Source: Priapulus caudatus (lineage: Eukaryota > Priapulida > Priapulimorpha > Priapulimorphida > Priapulidae). Taken from it: a stretch of 64,000 nt of DNA. Positions 25,001-38,769 of the stretch are shown one piece after another. Position 1 is the stretch's first letter. The number at the start of each line of letters is the position of its first letter. The stretch covers positions 417,646 through 481,645 of the forward strand of contig NW_014577129.1 of NCBI RefSeq assembly GCF_000485595.1, written 5' to 3'. A program made the position numbers and the translations under genes. Under the pieces are notes generated by a model. The model searched no databases, was not told the origin of the DNA, and saw only the letters and a program-made list of their open reading frames with translations.

Positions 25001-25272
25001 AGCGATGCCGTACCAAGTCCCCCCTCTGCATTCAAGCTACTCTGCAGATTCTGCACGGCGGAATACGCAGTGAAGAGCAGCAGAAACGCGAAGCAGGAGA
25101 TTAAGAGGTTCCTGATAATTTTTAATTGCAACTTTCGTTTCGTAGACTCATCCAGTTCGTCTCCGAGGGACGCGCCGACGATCACTGCATCTGCGTCCTC
25201 AAATCTCACCCGAGCATTATCCTCTATCCGTCCTGTTCGATCCCGTTTCATCTTCTTTATCGTGTCATTCAT
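20541..25272 (-). CDS. unc93a: UNC93A-like multispanning membrane protein
   Basis: Major-facilitator-like UNC-93 family membrane protein (family roles: regulation of two-pore K+ channels, receptor trafficking). Coding exons on the minus strand: 24280-25272 (ATG at 25272; a GTG lies just before it), 22229-22496, 21681-21867, then the tail. Exon 1 encodes an acidic/basic N terminus, then the family hallmarks NLQSSLN (residues 75-81) and GGAPLWSAKC (151-160). Exon 2 has AYITCSWGIHMVGYIM and GIGDAVWQTQIN; exon 3 has YGYLFAEHKAAFSNYRLWES. Junction phases agree. Two tails are possible. Exon 21087-21387 can read to a stop (582 aa in total). Alternatively, exon 20541-20715, ending DNPAFKRDNGENNVVTKM, can be joined in phase from a donor at 21169 (613 aa) or directly from exon 21681 (540 aa). 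Intron 1 is about 1.8 kb and holds several repeats. Family assignment is firm; the tail arrangement is inferred. Confidence 0.9.
23050..23960. repeat. Diverged ~400-bp tandem repeats in UNC93A intron 1
   Basis: Three spaced occurrences of related blocks: GCTAGGACACCCTAGTATTA (near 23296), GCTAGGGCAAGTAGTATC (near 23706) and GCTAGGACACCTTATTATTG (near 23917). Associated motifs (GCGACCAACG / GCCGACCAACG; TTTAAACTCATAGTTT / TTTAAACCTATAGTTT) recur at similar spacing. Confidence 0.5.
23140..23177. mobile_element. CAGGAGT micro-palindrome, 38 bp, 7-bp direct repeats
   Basis: CAGGAGTAGATAATAGGG with complement CCCTATTATCTACTTCTG (one mismatch), flanked by exact direct repeats GCATTAT (23133-23139 and 23178-23184). 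Lies in UNC93A intron 1. The inner arm is identical to the copy at 11872. Confidence 0.8.
23965..24267 (-). mobile_element. CCTCCGCCAAGG element inside UNC93A intron 1
   Basis: Reverse-oriented copy of the element at 32031-32407. It ends CCTTGGCGGAGGT only about 13 bp from the exon 1 donor. Shared blocks: GGTTGGCAGGAGGTTATGTT, TTTTCACCGG, TTATAGACGG/TTATGGACGG and GGATCCGGAT...AATTAATT. The other end (CCAAGGCAGCTGAATCTCTC) is eroded. It is non-coding and lies close enough to exon 1 to affect splicing. Confidence 0.7.
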
Positions 25273-26147
25273 CACAATGTTGTGATTTCGTCACGTAATG
25301 GCAACCCAGCTAACTTAGTGCGCGCTGGCACGGAATTGGTGCAACTGCATAGGTAAGTTTACGTCTATGTGTTTGCACCTACGCTTGTCTATGCGCGTGG
25401 TACACACCAGTGGAAAACCGTGGAGAATAATATCCTATATATACCTGTATAATACTATATACAAGGATGAAATCGGCGATTCTAATGGTAGCTTTTCATT
25501 CGCACATAATTTCGCCTCAGCTAATTATCGAGACCACCCGACTTAAACGGAGAATTGCACACGGCGAAGGGGTGTATTGGCGTATGCAGTAGGGGGCCTA
25601 TTAAAGAAAATCATTGCAGGTCCATAGTACTGTTTATTCAACTATCTTCTCCGCGCACCTTCCGTCTCGTGTTGCTGATTATATCAACACCTTATTCGTG
25701 TATGTGTAGCAGATATTGCTTATCGTCACGTATCAGCATACAGAAGTATTGGCATATGGTAACTTGCCAACTACACTAAAGAATAATTGCAATTATTTAA
25801 TTATACATTTTTATGTAGATATTACGCACATTGCTTGATATACTTGTAGCTTCTATACAGTGTTTTACACTGTATTAAACTTATTGCAATACGTATGCAC
25901 GTATGCAATGATCGATGCAATAATATTGCAAATGTTATGGCAATACGTGGCACCTATATCGGGGTCAAAGTTTTCTGCATAACAAATGCGCCAACATTTC
26001 CGTGTTGACTATTATAAACGATACAGTGCGTTACTGATGATGAAGTTGTTAGGGTAACATCCGTGAATAGTCATGAAAAACATTATACACCATTATACAC
26101 CGACTTTTTTCACCACGTATATTCCTTTTATTTATATTACTGTATAC
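25273..26147. other. 5' flank of UNC93A, no other gene recognised
   Basis: Presumed promoter and 5' UTR region of the minus-strand UNC93A gene, followed by AT-rich DNA. No TATA box or other site can be assigned with confidence. Confidence 0.35.
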
Positions 26148-26333
26148 TCGATTATTCGTCAACAAAATTGTACGATCCATACAGCTTCAGAGTTCTCTTG
26201 GAATACATACATTACATTTTTATTAACATTAAATTACACGATAGCACATTTAGTCATCTATTATACAAATTACGAAAATGAAATATACTTAACATCGATT
26301 AAACTTGTCATATCCAGAGAGACATGCTACAAG
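26148..26333 (+). repeat. Dispersed ~185-bp repeat, uninterrupted copy
   Basis: From CTCGATTATTCGTCAACAAA to TTAAACTTGTCATATCCAGA. It matches 31960-32500 almost base for base, except that the second copy is split by the 32031-32407 element, making this the empty-site allele of that insertion. Confidence 0.8.
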
Positions 26334-26439
26334 ATTGCGTGGCACAGCTTTGCTGTTGATCCTGAGCGCTGCACGCGGATGAGACGCGTACTTCCGCGGG
26401 ATATGCGCACGCGACTGCGGGGATGTTCAAGTATAAAGC

Positions 26440-26495
26440 GCTGTCCGCAGTGGAGACGTGCGCCAAATTCTAGGCCCGGCGCACGTCTCCACAGC
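26440..26495. repeat. GC-rich palindrome
   Basis: CCGCAGTGGAGACGTGCGCC is answered by GGCGCACGTCTCCACAGCGG, with an AAATTCTAGGCCC spacer. Such a strong hairpin could be a MITE remnant; no coding context. Confidence 0.6.
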
Positions 26496-26880
26496 GGTCA
26501 GCGGATGGTCTGTAGTTTTAGAAGATAAGAATGAATACTTTGTTCTAAATAAGAACTATTGGCGGGTAAATAAGAGCAATATACAGACCTCTGAATTTCT
26601 TGACTAGTCAGTCAAAGGGCTTGTTGGGGGTTCATTATGCACAGTTTCCAATTGAAATGGCCCATAAAATTGTCAAGTGAAATTGTGTTTTTCGGAACCC
26701 CAAAGAAAATGTCTCCCTTCAATGAATGACGCACTCGTTCACTTCCGACAGCGAGTGGAAATGTCGAAAATTTTCCACTTCGATGCGAAATGCATCGGTC
26801 GGGCATTTTATTATTTACGAAAAGTCGGTCGGAAAACGCCGGTGACGCCCCATTCAGAAGGCGGGGCTTATTCTGATTAA

Positions 26881-27700
26881 GGGCCCGATCGACTTTATCG
26901 CCCGATAATATCGCGCGAGTCGAGTGGACACATCACGCGATTTTTTGACGGCGAGTTCCTACTTCTTTATGTACGCTCTTGATATTATATGATCCCTAAT
27001 AGCAAGACTAATGTTCACAAGTCTATGTACCACGAAGTGGTATGTGTATAGGTAATCGTATGTACTTACAAACTGTTTATGTAATATTCTGAAAAAAAGT
27101 TTAAAAAAAAAGTTCGAGTTGTATTCGGTCGTCCGATTTTCTACTCGATTAATCAACTCGGCAGCCCAAAGGAGTAATGATCGACGAACTCGATTAATCG
27201 GAACACCACTAGTACAAATAAAACGGGATCGTGTCGACTTGTAGCGAAGCGACTTGTATTTTTGTACAAGTGCTTAATTTAGGCCTACAGTACGCGTGTA
27301 TTGTTTGTCAATTTTCCCCGGTCAATTACCGGTGACGCCGAGCTTCGCCGCCATCGAAACCTTCACGGCCTCCTTCTTCGTTCTGTCCCTGTACTCAGAC
27401 AGGGACATATCGTACACTTCGCCTCCCACAAAGTTATCAACTCTGCCACTTTGTCGTAGGACCACGTTAGCTTAATGGAATCTGCCATTTTGTCTAATTA
27501 CGCAAGTATCATTGAACAACTCTGATTGGCTGATGAATTGTACAATCGGGCGACTTTATCGTCGACACGTTTTGATATTATCGGGCGATTATTTCAGTCG
27601 CCCGATAAAATCGCCTAGTGTGTCCGGGTCGGCGATTTAGTCGCCCGATTGTACAATTCATCAGCCAATCAGAGTTGTTCAATGATACTGACGTAATAGC
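26881..27700. mobile_element. Foldback element(s) built on CGCCCGATA motifs
   Basis: CGACTTTATCGCCCGATAAT at 26888 and TCGCCCGATAAAATCGCC at 27598 are related. A strong inverted repeat lies at 27505-27555 and 27638-27689: both arms read AGTATCATTGAACAACTCTG then ATTGGCTGATGAATTGTACA, in opposite orientation. Between them is other AT-rich DNA. No transposase is seen. Confidence 0.55.
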
Positions 27701-27820
27701 GATGTTTCATGTTTAGTATGTCATGTCATGTAATAGCGATGCACGCACGCACGCACGAACGTGTACCTGCACACGCGCGCACACACGCACGCACGCACGC
27801 ACGCACGTGTACGTGCACAG

Positions 27821-28050
27821 CATCTGAGCAGAGGTCGCAGCGCGTCGTACAGGTTGTCTTTACGGTCAGTCGCTCTGTTCTCGTCATTATCCCCATGGCG
27901 CTCTTCCACAGCGTTACCGCCAGATATCCATTCATTAGGAAACATGATGCTGAACATTTACTTATATTGGATCGTTACTCAATGACAGAAGGTGGGAGAG
28001 TGGAGGAAAAAGCGTGCGATGTGAGGGAAAATGCGCACAGTCCGAAATTT
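27821..28050 (-). pseudogene. Truncated duplicate of gustatory-receptor-like exon 1
   Basis: Minus-strand ATG at 27957 opens MFSIMFPNEWISGGNAVEER and continues to DNLYDALRPLLRC, about 46 codons nearly identical to the start of the gene at 29216-31549. The 5' leader homology extends to about 28050. At 27820 the similarity ends abruptly at a CACG-type repeat (27735-27820). No downstream membrane segments or later exons occur between here and UNC93A, so this is a broken partial duplication rather than a gene. Confidence 0.85.
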
Positions 28051-28776
28051 TGCGCTGCGCATGACACAATTCTATAGCCACTTGCATTATTCTATAATAC
28101 TCGCTGGCTGACGTAAATAATATATATATATATACAGGGGCGGCGCCAGGGTATTTTGTTAGGGGGGGCAACCAGGGTCGTGTACAGGAGCACGCGAAGG
28201 GGGGTCTGGGGGGCTCTCCCCCGAAATTTTTGAAATTAGACCCCCTTCAAGATGCGTTTTCTCGTGTAGCAGGGGGACCCCCCTGTACACGCCCTTGGCG
28301 AACTGTAGACTGATACCGTGTGTGCTTTGCACTGACTGGGTGGAGTCCAGGGGGTAGATTCATGATTCATCAAGCTGCGTACGCAAAATATTTTGCGTAA
28401 ATCTTGTGTACGCCATCGATTTGGTTAGGTTGCGATTCATCAACTGCAGCTATTTAGTAAAATTTTTTCCGTATGATTTCGCGTACGCAAGCGAGGGCCG
28501 TTTTAGGTGCGATTCATCAAGCTAAAATTTACGTAAACCTTTACGTAACTTTACACGAGCTGACGACGTGGTGCGTAAACCACTCGAAATTTCCGCAGGT
28601 GTTTTCCAGCATACCGCAGCATGTTTATTTATGAGAAAACATTATAAAATTACTACTCAACTAAAAATAAATAAATAATTACATACTACACAGACAGGCG
28701 GCGCCCTTTGACGCTTTTTTTGTCATAGCTTGGCATTGTTTTCGTTATAAGCGAAGTTTGTAGTTAGCCGTGCTAC
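28051..28776. other. Repeat remnants, no gene
   Basis: 28135-28300 has G-run/C-run inverted motifs (AGGGGCGGCGCCAGGG ... GTGTACAGG / CCCCTGTACACGCCC) typical of eroded DNA elements. 28350-28620 repeats GCGATTCATCAA three times with TACGCAAAA and TTACGTAAA motifs, probably another small element. Confidence 0.4.
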
Positions 28777-28940
<164 letters not shown>

Positions 28941-29215
28941 TGCTGTGCACGTGTATACCTAAGCGGAACGTGAAGCGGCCATTGTCAGTGTTTCTGCTAA
29001 TGGATGTTCTATCATCATTTGATCACCCATCAGCAAATATTAACATATTCTAGATCAATTTGACCACCTGGCCATCTCGGATGTCACCCACATATGGTGA
29101 AAAGACAAGCACTGTGCTTTTATCCATCTATTGACTTCTAGGACGAATGTTGTTACATCTAATGGACATTCCTGGATACCAGTAATAGTAATAGTTTCGC
29201 AGATGTCCTGATACA

Positions 29216-31549
<2,334 letters not shown>

Positions 31550-31959
31550 TGACTTCTACTAGACAGTGACTCAATGACAGACGGAGGGAGAATGGCGCGA
31601 AACGCGTGCGATGGGAGAGAACACGTACATGCGTGTGCCCATTAGTGGAAATTGAAGCAATAGATGCGAAAATGTGATGTCCACATTGTATCACCGGCAA
31701 TTATAACTATAGACACTGATATATCGCAACAAACCACATGTTAGCTCGTTTGTGCTTTTGCAGGTGATGCGTGCATGTTATATTTGCGCGCGGGTGTACA
31801 CAGACACGGGTCTATTGAAAATCTGTCAACTAAGTAACCGACGTTCTATCATAATTTGGTCACCGTTCAACAACACATACGTTTATAGATCTGTGGGTTT
31901 AACTGCCACGCCAGAATAAATACCAGGCACATCTGTTGAGCTTAAAAGCTATACTTGAT

Positions 31960-32500
31960 TATTCATCAACAACATTGTACGATCCATACAGCTTCAGAGT
32001 TCTCTTGGAATACATACATTACATTTATTACCTCCGCCAAGGGGTTGGCAGGAGGTTATGTTTTCACCGGCGTGTGTTTGGTGGTTTGTGGATTTGTTTG
32101 TGTACAGCCTAACTGAAAAAGTTATAGACGGATTGTCATAAAATTTTCAGGATAGATCAGAAATGGGCTAACTTAGAATTGATAAGATTTTGGTGGTGAT
32201 CCGAATCCAATTAATTAATTAATTAATTAATTAATTAATAACATTTTCAGGATAGGTCAGAAATGGGGTAGCTTAGAATTTATTACATTTTGGTGGGCAT
32301 CCGGATCCAATTAATTAATTAATTAATTAATTAATAAAATTTTTCACAGTGAGACAATTGAGCTTCCTTGGCGGAGGTCTGTGCTCTCCGAGTGCTCTAG
32401 TATTATACATTAAATTACACGATAGCACATTTAGTCATCTATTATAAAAATTACGAAAATGAAATATACTTAACATCGATTCAACTTGTCATATCGAGAG
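31960..32500 (+). repeat. Dispersed ~185-bp repeat, copy split by an insertion
   Basis: TTGATTATTCATCAACAACA ... ACATACATTACATTTA, then the 32031-32407 insert, then TATTATACATTAAATTACAC ... CAACTTGTCATATCGAGAGA. The uninterrupted copy is at 26148-26333. Confidence 0.8.
32031..32407 (+). mobile_element. CCTCCGCCAAGG element, complete copy with identifiable target site
   Basis: Ends are inverted: CCTCCGCCAAGG near 32032 and CTTGGCGGAGGTCTGTGCTC near 32370, followed by TCCGAGTGCTCTAG. The interior has two diverged copies of a segment containing CAGGATAG(A/G)TCAGAAATGG and ending GGATCCAATTAATTAATT. Compared with 26148-26333, the insertion sits at TATTA, which is present on both sides (a 3-5 bp duplication). 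Non-coding. Similar short elements occur in many marine animals as far as I recall; I cannot verify that here. Confidence 0.75.
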
Positions 32501-32529
32501 AGCGGTCGAATGTAGCAATCCCAACCTAT

Positions 32530-32910
32530 GCCCCCCCCCCCACACAACACATACACACACACACCAACACACACACACACACACACGCACACATACATAC
32601 ACACATACAACACTACACACAAGACACCATACACACACACAACCATACACACACACAACAATACACACACACGCCACACACAGACACACACACACACACA
32701 CACAACACACACACACACACACACACACACACAGCACACCACCACCACGCCCACGCAGAATCGCGGCACCACGCACCACGCAACACGTACACGCACACGC
32801 ACGACGCACAGCGCACACGACACGCGACACGCAGCCACGCCACCACGCCACACGCACACGCACACGCACACGGCACCCGCAACGACGCACACACACACAA
32901 CACAACACAT
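32530..32910. repeat. Degenerate (CA)n / CACG low-complexity block
   Basis: Starts with a C10 run, continues as ACAC with frequent breaks, and passes into CACGCGACACGC-type sequence. Long frames are artefacts. Confidence 0.9.
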
Positions 32911-33267
32911 ATCACCTGCCCCGTTCTCCGCCCTCTCAGGTCTACCTATGCATGCATGGGTTCTCCGGGCACACTCCCGTCTGCTCTAACCCCCATTACA
33001 AGAGCCCAGGAAGGGGCGGACGCCTCATCCCTTAACGCGCCAGGCTGCATTTGTTCGACGCTCGGCAGGGTCCTACATAAAGAGAAGGTATGCGCTGCTA
33101 CATGGATGGGAGCCCGACCAAATAGCGCAGAGGTGAGGGAGTCCACCCATCGTGAATATCGGGGAGTAGTCGGAGTGTATAGGAGTTATGAGTGATAATA
33201 TAGTGATATATATATACCACTCTATCGACTCCGTATCCTATAGTATCGTAAGTACGTATCGTACTCG
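32911..33267. other. No feature recognised
   Basis: GC-richer stretch with a short open frame on each strand (about 32946-33195). Neither has recognisable motifs or convincing splice context, so no gene is called. Confidence 0.35.
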
Positions 33268-33545
33268 TAAGAAGTATAAGTTCTTTTTCGGGGATGGAAG
33301 AGAGAAGCGGGGATGGAAAGAAGGTGAGTGAACAGATCGCTCATAGTCGTAGAACTCGTATCAGGAGTGGTATAATATACACTAATATAATATATATATA
33401 TAATATATCTATATGTAGTATATATAGCTATAGTCATTACTTCTATCACTCCTTGATACGAGTCATACGATATGACGATCTTGGCAGCTCATTCTTCCAT
33501 TCCCCGCTTCTTCTTCCATTCCCGAAAAGAAACTATCCCTCGGCA
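33268..33545. mobile_element. Large foldback element with a CAGGAGT core
   Basis: The left arm 33268-33382 (TTCTTTTTCGGGGATGGAAG, GAAGCGGGGATGGAA, ACAGATCGCTCATA, ACTCGTATCAGGAGTG) is mirrored by the right arm 33443-33545 (CACTCCTTGATACGAGT, GATCTTGGCAGCTCATTCTT, TTCCATTCCCCGCTTC, TTCCATTCCCGAAAAGAAAC). The AT-rich centre starts and ends with the CAGGAGTG / CACTCC(T)TG motif of the micro-palindromes, here inside longer arms. Confidence 0.7.
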
Positions 33546-34227
33546 GGTGACATCAGTGTTTGATGAAGGCCTTCGCCGGAAGCCACAATCCTTAAAACGT
33601 CTCGTCTTCGCACGACGCCAAACGCCCACCTGGTGGGCGACTAGCGAACCGCGGCAAAAGACTATTGGCCGTTAAAGGCGCAAAGGCACACAAACAGTCC
33701 CAAACAACTCACGGCGCGGACTCCAAAGCGCCGACAGAATAACGGAACATTATTCATTTTACTACGCCGTGTTTTTGTTTGTGTGCATTTGCAATTCATC
33801 GCTGTTCATCGCGCATCATTTCATCCTAGCCCCGGTGTGAAGAAGATCAATGACAGAATGATGAATCTGTCTGTTATGTTAGAGAAGCACACTGCGGCTG
33901 TGTGCAATGAACACAAAATACCGCGAGTGTCAACAACGGCCAAAATACTGCCGAATAAAATCGATGAGCGAGATGGGTGCGCTCCGTAGAGAGTAAACGC
34001 ACCGCGGGGAATTCGTGGACNTAGGTATTCAATTGGAGGACTTTGACTTGTTCTCTAATTCTAGTAGCTGCTCCTGCCTGTCTATATGAATGATGTAGCG
34101 TTTTCGTGGGAATAATCTTTTATTATGTGTAGAGCATAATCTTTTAGTGTGTTAGTCTATCAAGAGCTAATTTTGGGAGATTTATAAGCAGTGTAGATCC
34201 ATATATGAGGTGCGGCAGGCAGAGTGA
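33546..34227. other. No gene recognised; assembly N at 34021
   Basis: A short open frame at 33783-33989 shows no known motif. The single N at 34021 joins two sequence blocks. Confidence 0.4.
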
Positions 34228-34235
34228 CGAGTATA

Positions 34236-35714
34236 CACTGGCGTAGCTAGGGGGGGGGCACAAGGGGGCCATGGCCCACCCTGTTGATTGGCAAGCAAAA
34301 AAATAATATTTTCCCTTGCCTCTTACGCGTCTTCACAGGACTGGCCACAATTCCTCCACATTCTAAAATGACTCAGCCACGATTCTCTGCTCTCATTCTC
34401 CTTTTCGTTGAACAGGAGTTAGTGAATGACATTAATGTCAACGAAATCCTCAAAATATTCTGTGCAAAATCGACGAGAAGACGACTTTGGAATTGGAGAT
34501 TTATGCAGCAGACAAAAACATGACTAAAAGAAAGGAGATAATTCTTCTTTGCTCAGATTTGTGTTGCAAGTTGGCTTTGATTGAATTTTATGGTTCTGAA
34601 CTCTTATTGACAGAAGAAAAGAAATGGAAATGCTTCGTGAATAACTTTGATATATTCGAACTTATAGACGGCCATTTTGGCAGAAACCTCGGTTTTTATT
34701 TCAAATCCGATTTCAACACTATTTTAAGTAACTGTTCTCTATCAGGGGAGGCAAAAACAATTCTTTTCATGGTAAATTTTCTTTTTATTTTAATAGAGCG
34801 GCTATTTTGGCAGCTACCTTTGTTTTTATTTGAAATCAAATTTCAATATGGTTTTTAGTTCTTCATCAGAGGAAAGCAAAAACATTTTTTATAACGAACA
34901 AAATGTTAAATGTGATCTTTAACGCTATTGTATTCTAAACGATGTAAATCTTTTGTAATTTAAATAAATTGCATGTTTATTCAGTGCAGTTCCAACACAT
35001 CTACCTGTTTTTCCCGTAGATCTTTATTTCGATTTCATTCAATATGCCTCTACTTTTTCAAAAAATAATTTAACTTTTAACTTTTATATGAGGAACTTGA
35101 AACAGTTTATGACGGATAAATGCAACATTGCATGGTACTGCTAACAACACAAATCAAACTAATTCCAATATTCCGTCAGTGCTTGAATGAGGACATAGGC
35201 GTAGCTAAGGGGGGTACAAGGAGGCCATGACCCCCTCTTGATCGGAGAGTACAAAAATTAAGAGAGAAGGGCCCTGAATGGGATTGGTCTATACCACTAT
35301 TACCTACACCTAATAATGAAAATGAAATGCGCAAAAATGCCATTTTGATGCACATATTTTGTATCACATGTTGGAACACCCTCCCCCGTTGAGAAATAGC
35401 TTCATCACTGTCTTTGGTCGCTTAACTCTTTTCTTCCCTCCCTGAAAAACACTGGCTTCGTACACCATTTTCACTGGTCTAGCTAAGGGTCCACCAACTG
35501 GTCGTGTGTAACCTCAGAGCCTTCCGGCGCACAGCCAGGGGCCATCGTCCCACGTTGATCGGATCGGAGTGAAAAAAATAAAAAGCGAGGGAGGGGGGTT
35601 ATAAGGGATTACCATATGCCACTTCTCATATAAGTTACCCCTAATACTGAATTTTAGTGTGCAGAAAATGCGATTTTCATGCACGAATTTTCATTCTTGC
35701 TGGTTACGCCACTG
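34236..35714 (+). mobile_element. hAT-type element, copy D, with 8-bp target duplication
   Basis: CACTGGCGTAGC at the left and GGTTACGCCACTG at the right, flanked by exact 8-bp direct repeats CGAGTATA (34228-34235, 35715-35722), the target-duplication length expected for hAT. The interior matches copy A from the transposase fragment onward, but the SAERTFSKM motif is deleted and the right part is shorter. An independent insertion, unlike copies A and C. Confidence 0.85.
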
Positions 35715-35722
35715 CGAGTATA

Positions 35723-36107
35723 TTTGCAGCTTTGTCTTTGTGTGTAGTTGTCCCCGTATCTGTTTGATGAATCTAATGCTTTTACTAGTGGGGCATAAGA
35801 TGACTTTCACGTTCACCAGTCTATATTATGATTATAACGTCAAACATTTGTAATAGATATAATTGCGTTTGTTCTCCGACTACACACTTTCAATATTTAT
35901 CCATGATCTATTTAACATTATACTGTATATCGTTTATTAACTAACCCCCATGTAGTGTGGATCGACAAGTAACTGTTGGTAGGTTTAGGAGTACATCATA
36001 CGTGTATTATAGTCCTGTGGTTTGTTGTTGCTGCTAATGTTGTTTATTCGTGGAATTTTATCGTCGACTCCACCACGCATGGCAAGGTCGTGTGCGCGTG
36101 CGTTTAA
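35723..36107. other. No feature recognised
   Basis: AT-rich DNA between two mobile elements; nothing coding seen. Confidence 0.4.
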
Positions 36108-36612
36108 GGTTGGCCGTGGTACTCAAAAATAATTGTTTTTACCGCAATAAAGTTATTGGCCTTTTGAAATTAACTGCGGATAAATTATTTTACCGCGGTT
36201 AAATTATGGCCCGTTTACTCAATCAGAGGCCTTGTTACACAATTTAACCGCTGTAAAAATAGTTCAACCGCGGTTAAATTATGTTTAACACGGCCTCGGG
36301 TTGGGTAAAAGGGCTATAATTTTACCGCGGTTACATTATGGTCATCTTTACCTAATCAGAGGCCTTGTTACACAAAATTTAACCGTGGATAAATTATTTT
36401 TAGCGCGTAGAAATAATTTAACCTTGGTCAAATTATTGCCATTTTACCCAATCAGAGGCAATTGTTACGCAATTTAACCGCAGTTGAATTATTTTTACCG
36501 CAGAAAAAATATGTGCAACAAGGTCTCTGATTGTGAAACGGCCACAATTTAACCGCGGTTGAATTATTTCTACCGCGTTAAAAATAATTATTTCTGAGTA
36601 CGATTGCCAACC
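36108..36612. mobile_element. MITE with ~27-bp TIRs and internal CCGCGGTTAAATTAT repeats
   Basis: Left GGTTGGCCGTGGTACTCAAA + AATAATT is matched by the reverse complement of the right end AATTATTTCTGAGTACGATT + GCCAACC. The interior is a run of diverged ACCGCGGTTAAATTAT / CAATCAGAGGCCTTGTTACA modules in both orientations. No coding capacity. Confidence 0.75.
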
Positions 36613-36664
36613 ATATGCGTTCGCTTTAATAGAATATGGTAGTAATGTTAAGCCTGTGCGCAAT

Positions 36665-36960
36665 GAAGATACCGCCTGGTAAACACAAAATGTATTTACT
36701 ACAAAGGTCTTGATGTTTCTCAACATTCTTTTGCCGAACGCCGCTGTGCGTAAACAACCAATTTATAATAGCAAACAACAAATCTATACAGTTAATTGTT
36801 GTTTGTGCACAGCGGCATTCGTGCGGTATACTTGTTGTTGCAGAGGAGCATTTGAACGGCATTTACAGAAAGTTATTACTAATAATAGGCGAAAGAGAGT
36901 TGGGAAACATCAAAACTTTTGTATTAAATACATTTTGTGTTTAGTAACCATCATTTTATT
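36665..36960. mobile_element. Foldback element, ~50-bp outer and ~35-bp inner inverted arms
   Basis: GGTAAACACAAAATGTATTT ... TTGATGTTTC at the left pairs with GAAACATCAAAACTTTTGTA ... TACATTTTGTGTTTAGTAAC at the right. Inside, GAACGCCGCTGTGCGTAAAC pairs with TTTGTGCACAGCGGCATTCG. Open frames on either strand are by-products of the symmetry. Confidence 0.7.
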
Positions 36961-38027
36961 ATTGAAACGTTTCAGTGCCTGGGGCCTAGCGCAGGGCCAC
37001 TTGTAAATTTTGTCGCACTTCATCTATTCCGCAGAAGCGAGTGAACTATTCGACGCTAACCCTCATCTTGAATCACCGCGTATAAACTTTGGAATACTTT
37101 TCAAGTCCCTTGATGCCATGCGGAACATCGGTCCGTCTGTAGAGAAGCGACCATATTGGAAGCGACCGTTGCTAAACAAGGGCGTACATTTTAATGGTAA
37201 TCTCATGTTTGGAATTTAATAAATGGCGTATACTCGTTGCGGGAACGCGGAAATAACGGAGGTGTACGGGTTGAGCATTCAGACATGCAGCGTACTATAT
37301 TGTGGGATATCGAATATACCGTAAACGTATCATCGATCTTGGTACGATATCGCCGATATTGGTACGGCACGGTCGATGTTGATTCCATATAATGCACACG
37401 AGTCAAGTTATCAGAAAGGAGCTTGCAAGAAACGTGCTTTACACAGACATGTCGCCACTAGATTCTATACACCGTTTGTATCTAATACGTCTAAGGGATC
37501 CATTTTTCTAGTGTTGTAATGCTATTGCGGGGGTCATAGCTCGGCGATGTGTGTACGAGTAATTTCTCAGTCGTTAAAATAAATCTAAATAATACTGAGC
37601 AGGAGCCTTGTAAGCTTCCGAAACGTATTATTATTATTACTTATTACCGTTACTTATTCGACACAACTCAGCTGACAACCACGACACAATTAACTTTAGA
37701 ATATACAATATGGACGTACTATATGTTGAGCACGAAAATTGAGAACCATGAAGATAGTAAAATTATAATGGAAGAATAGGAATAAGGAACTTCTCAACGC
37801 TAGGCTAACATTGATAATTATATTTACATAAACAACAGTTTTCTCAGCTTCCGAAACGTATCTAATTTCTCGGAAGCTGACGCGTAATTCATACAAGGTC
37901 CGTATAGCATCGTTGGCTTTCTGAAGGTGCGATTCGTTTTTATATCCGATGTGCCATTTAATCGCCTTTTCTTAAGAGTATTGTGGAGTGAATTGCGGAT
38001 AGTAATCGCATTTGCACCAATGAATGA
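36961..38027. other. No gene recognised
   Basis: Short frames only. Two nearby pieces (CTTCCGAAACGTAT at about 37614 and 37850) repeat. No splice-bounded coding sequence seen. Confidence 0.35.
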
Positions 38028-38149
<122 letters not shown>

Positions 38150-38150
38150 N

Positions 38151-38695
38151 CGGCTTTTATGCCAAGAGAGTCGTTGTTTAGGCTTTCCTTCTGACCCGGA
38201 GCAGTTGTTATTACAATCATCTGTGAGGATCTGCCTGTACGAGAGGGCGGCCGGGAGCTTGCCTTATTCGTCGTCATCGTAGTTGTTATTGTTGTTGTTG
38301 TTGTTTTTCAACTTGTTTGTGTGTTCTGCCTGTCTTGCTGTGGCGGCGGCAACGGGAGAGGGAACAGGGGAGACAGAGAAGGACTGTGGGATGCGGATGC
38401 GGCATCAGCGAGTGTGGATTAGAGACGGTGAGCAGCTGAAGAGCCAATGAATTATGCGTTGGATTTAGGTTGCCCATAAGATCCTTCCTCGAGTCGTTTT
38501 CCGTCTCTTAGAAGTTTGTGTTTGTACGCGGTAGTGTCTGGTCCTTATACCAATGTTACCATGATTGTTATACCAAGTTATCACGTCATTGTTATACAAT
38601 GTTATCACGATTCGCTTATACAGTTATACCACAATTCTTACACATGGGCCCACGATTTTATACAATGTACGTTATACAAATCAGGACATGAATGT
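38151..38695 (+). repeat. Dispersed repeat R, copy B (no hAT attached)
   Basis: Begins CGGCTTTTATGCCA right after the N, continues through GTCGTCATCGTAGTTGTTAT and the TATACAATGTTATCACG series, and ends at ATCAGGACATG. Copies A and C continue into the hAT element at that point; this one does not. Contains several small insertions and deletions relative to copy A. Confidence 0.75.
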
Positions 38696-38769
38696 ATTGA
38701 ATGATCTTGCGTTATGTTAACTCCGTGTGATCTTTGCAGTGCCTGTGTAGTATTACTGCCTACTAGGTC

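Noticed and set aside
24465-25356. Plus-strand frames opposite UNC93A exon 1
   Set aside because: Antisense shadows of a clearly conserved minus-strand exon.
36433-37006. Cys-rich frames on both strands
   Set aside because: They overlap the arms of a foldback element, and their mirrored peptides result from the inverted repeat.
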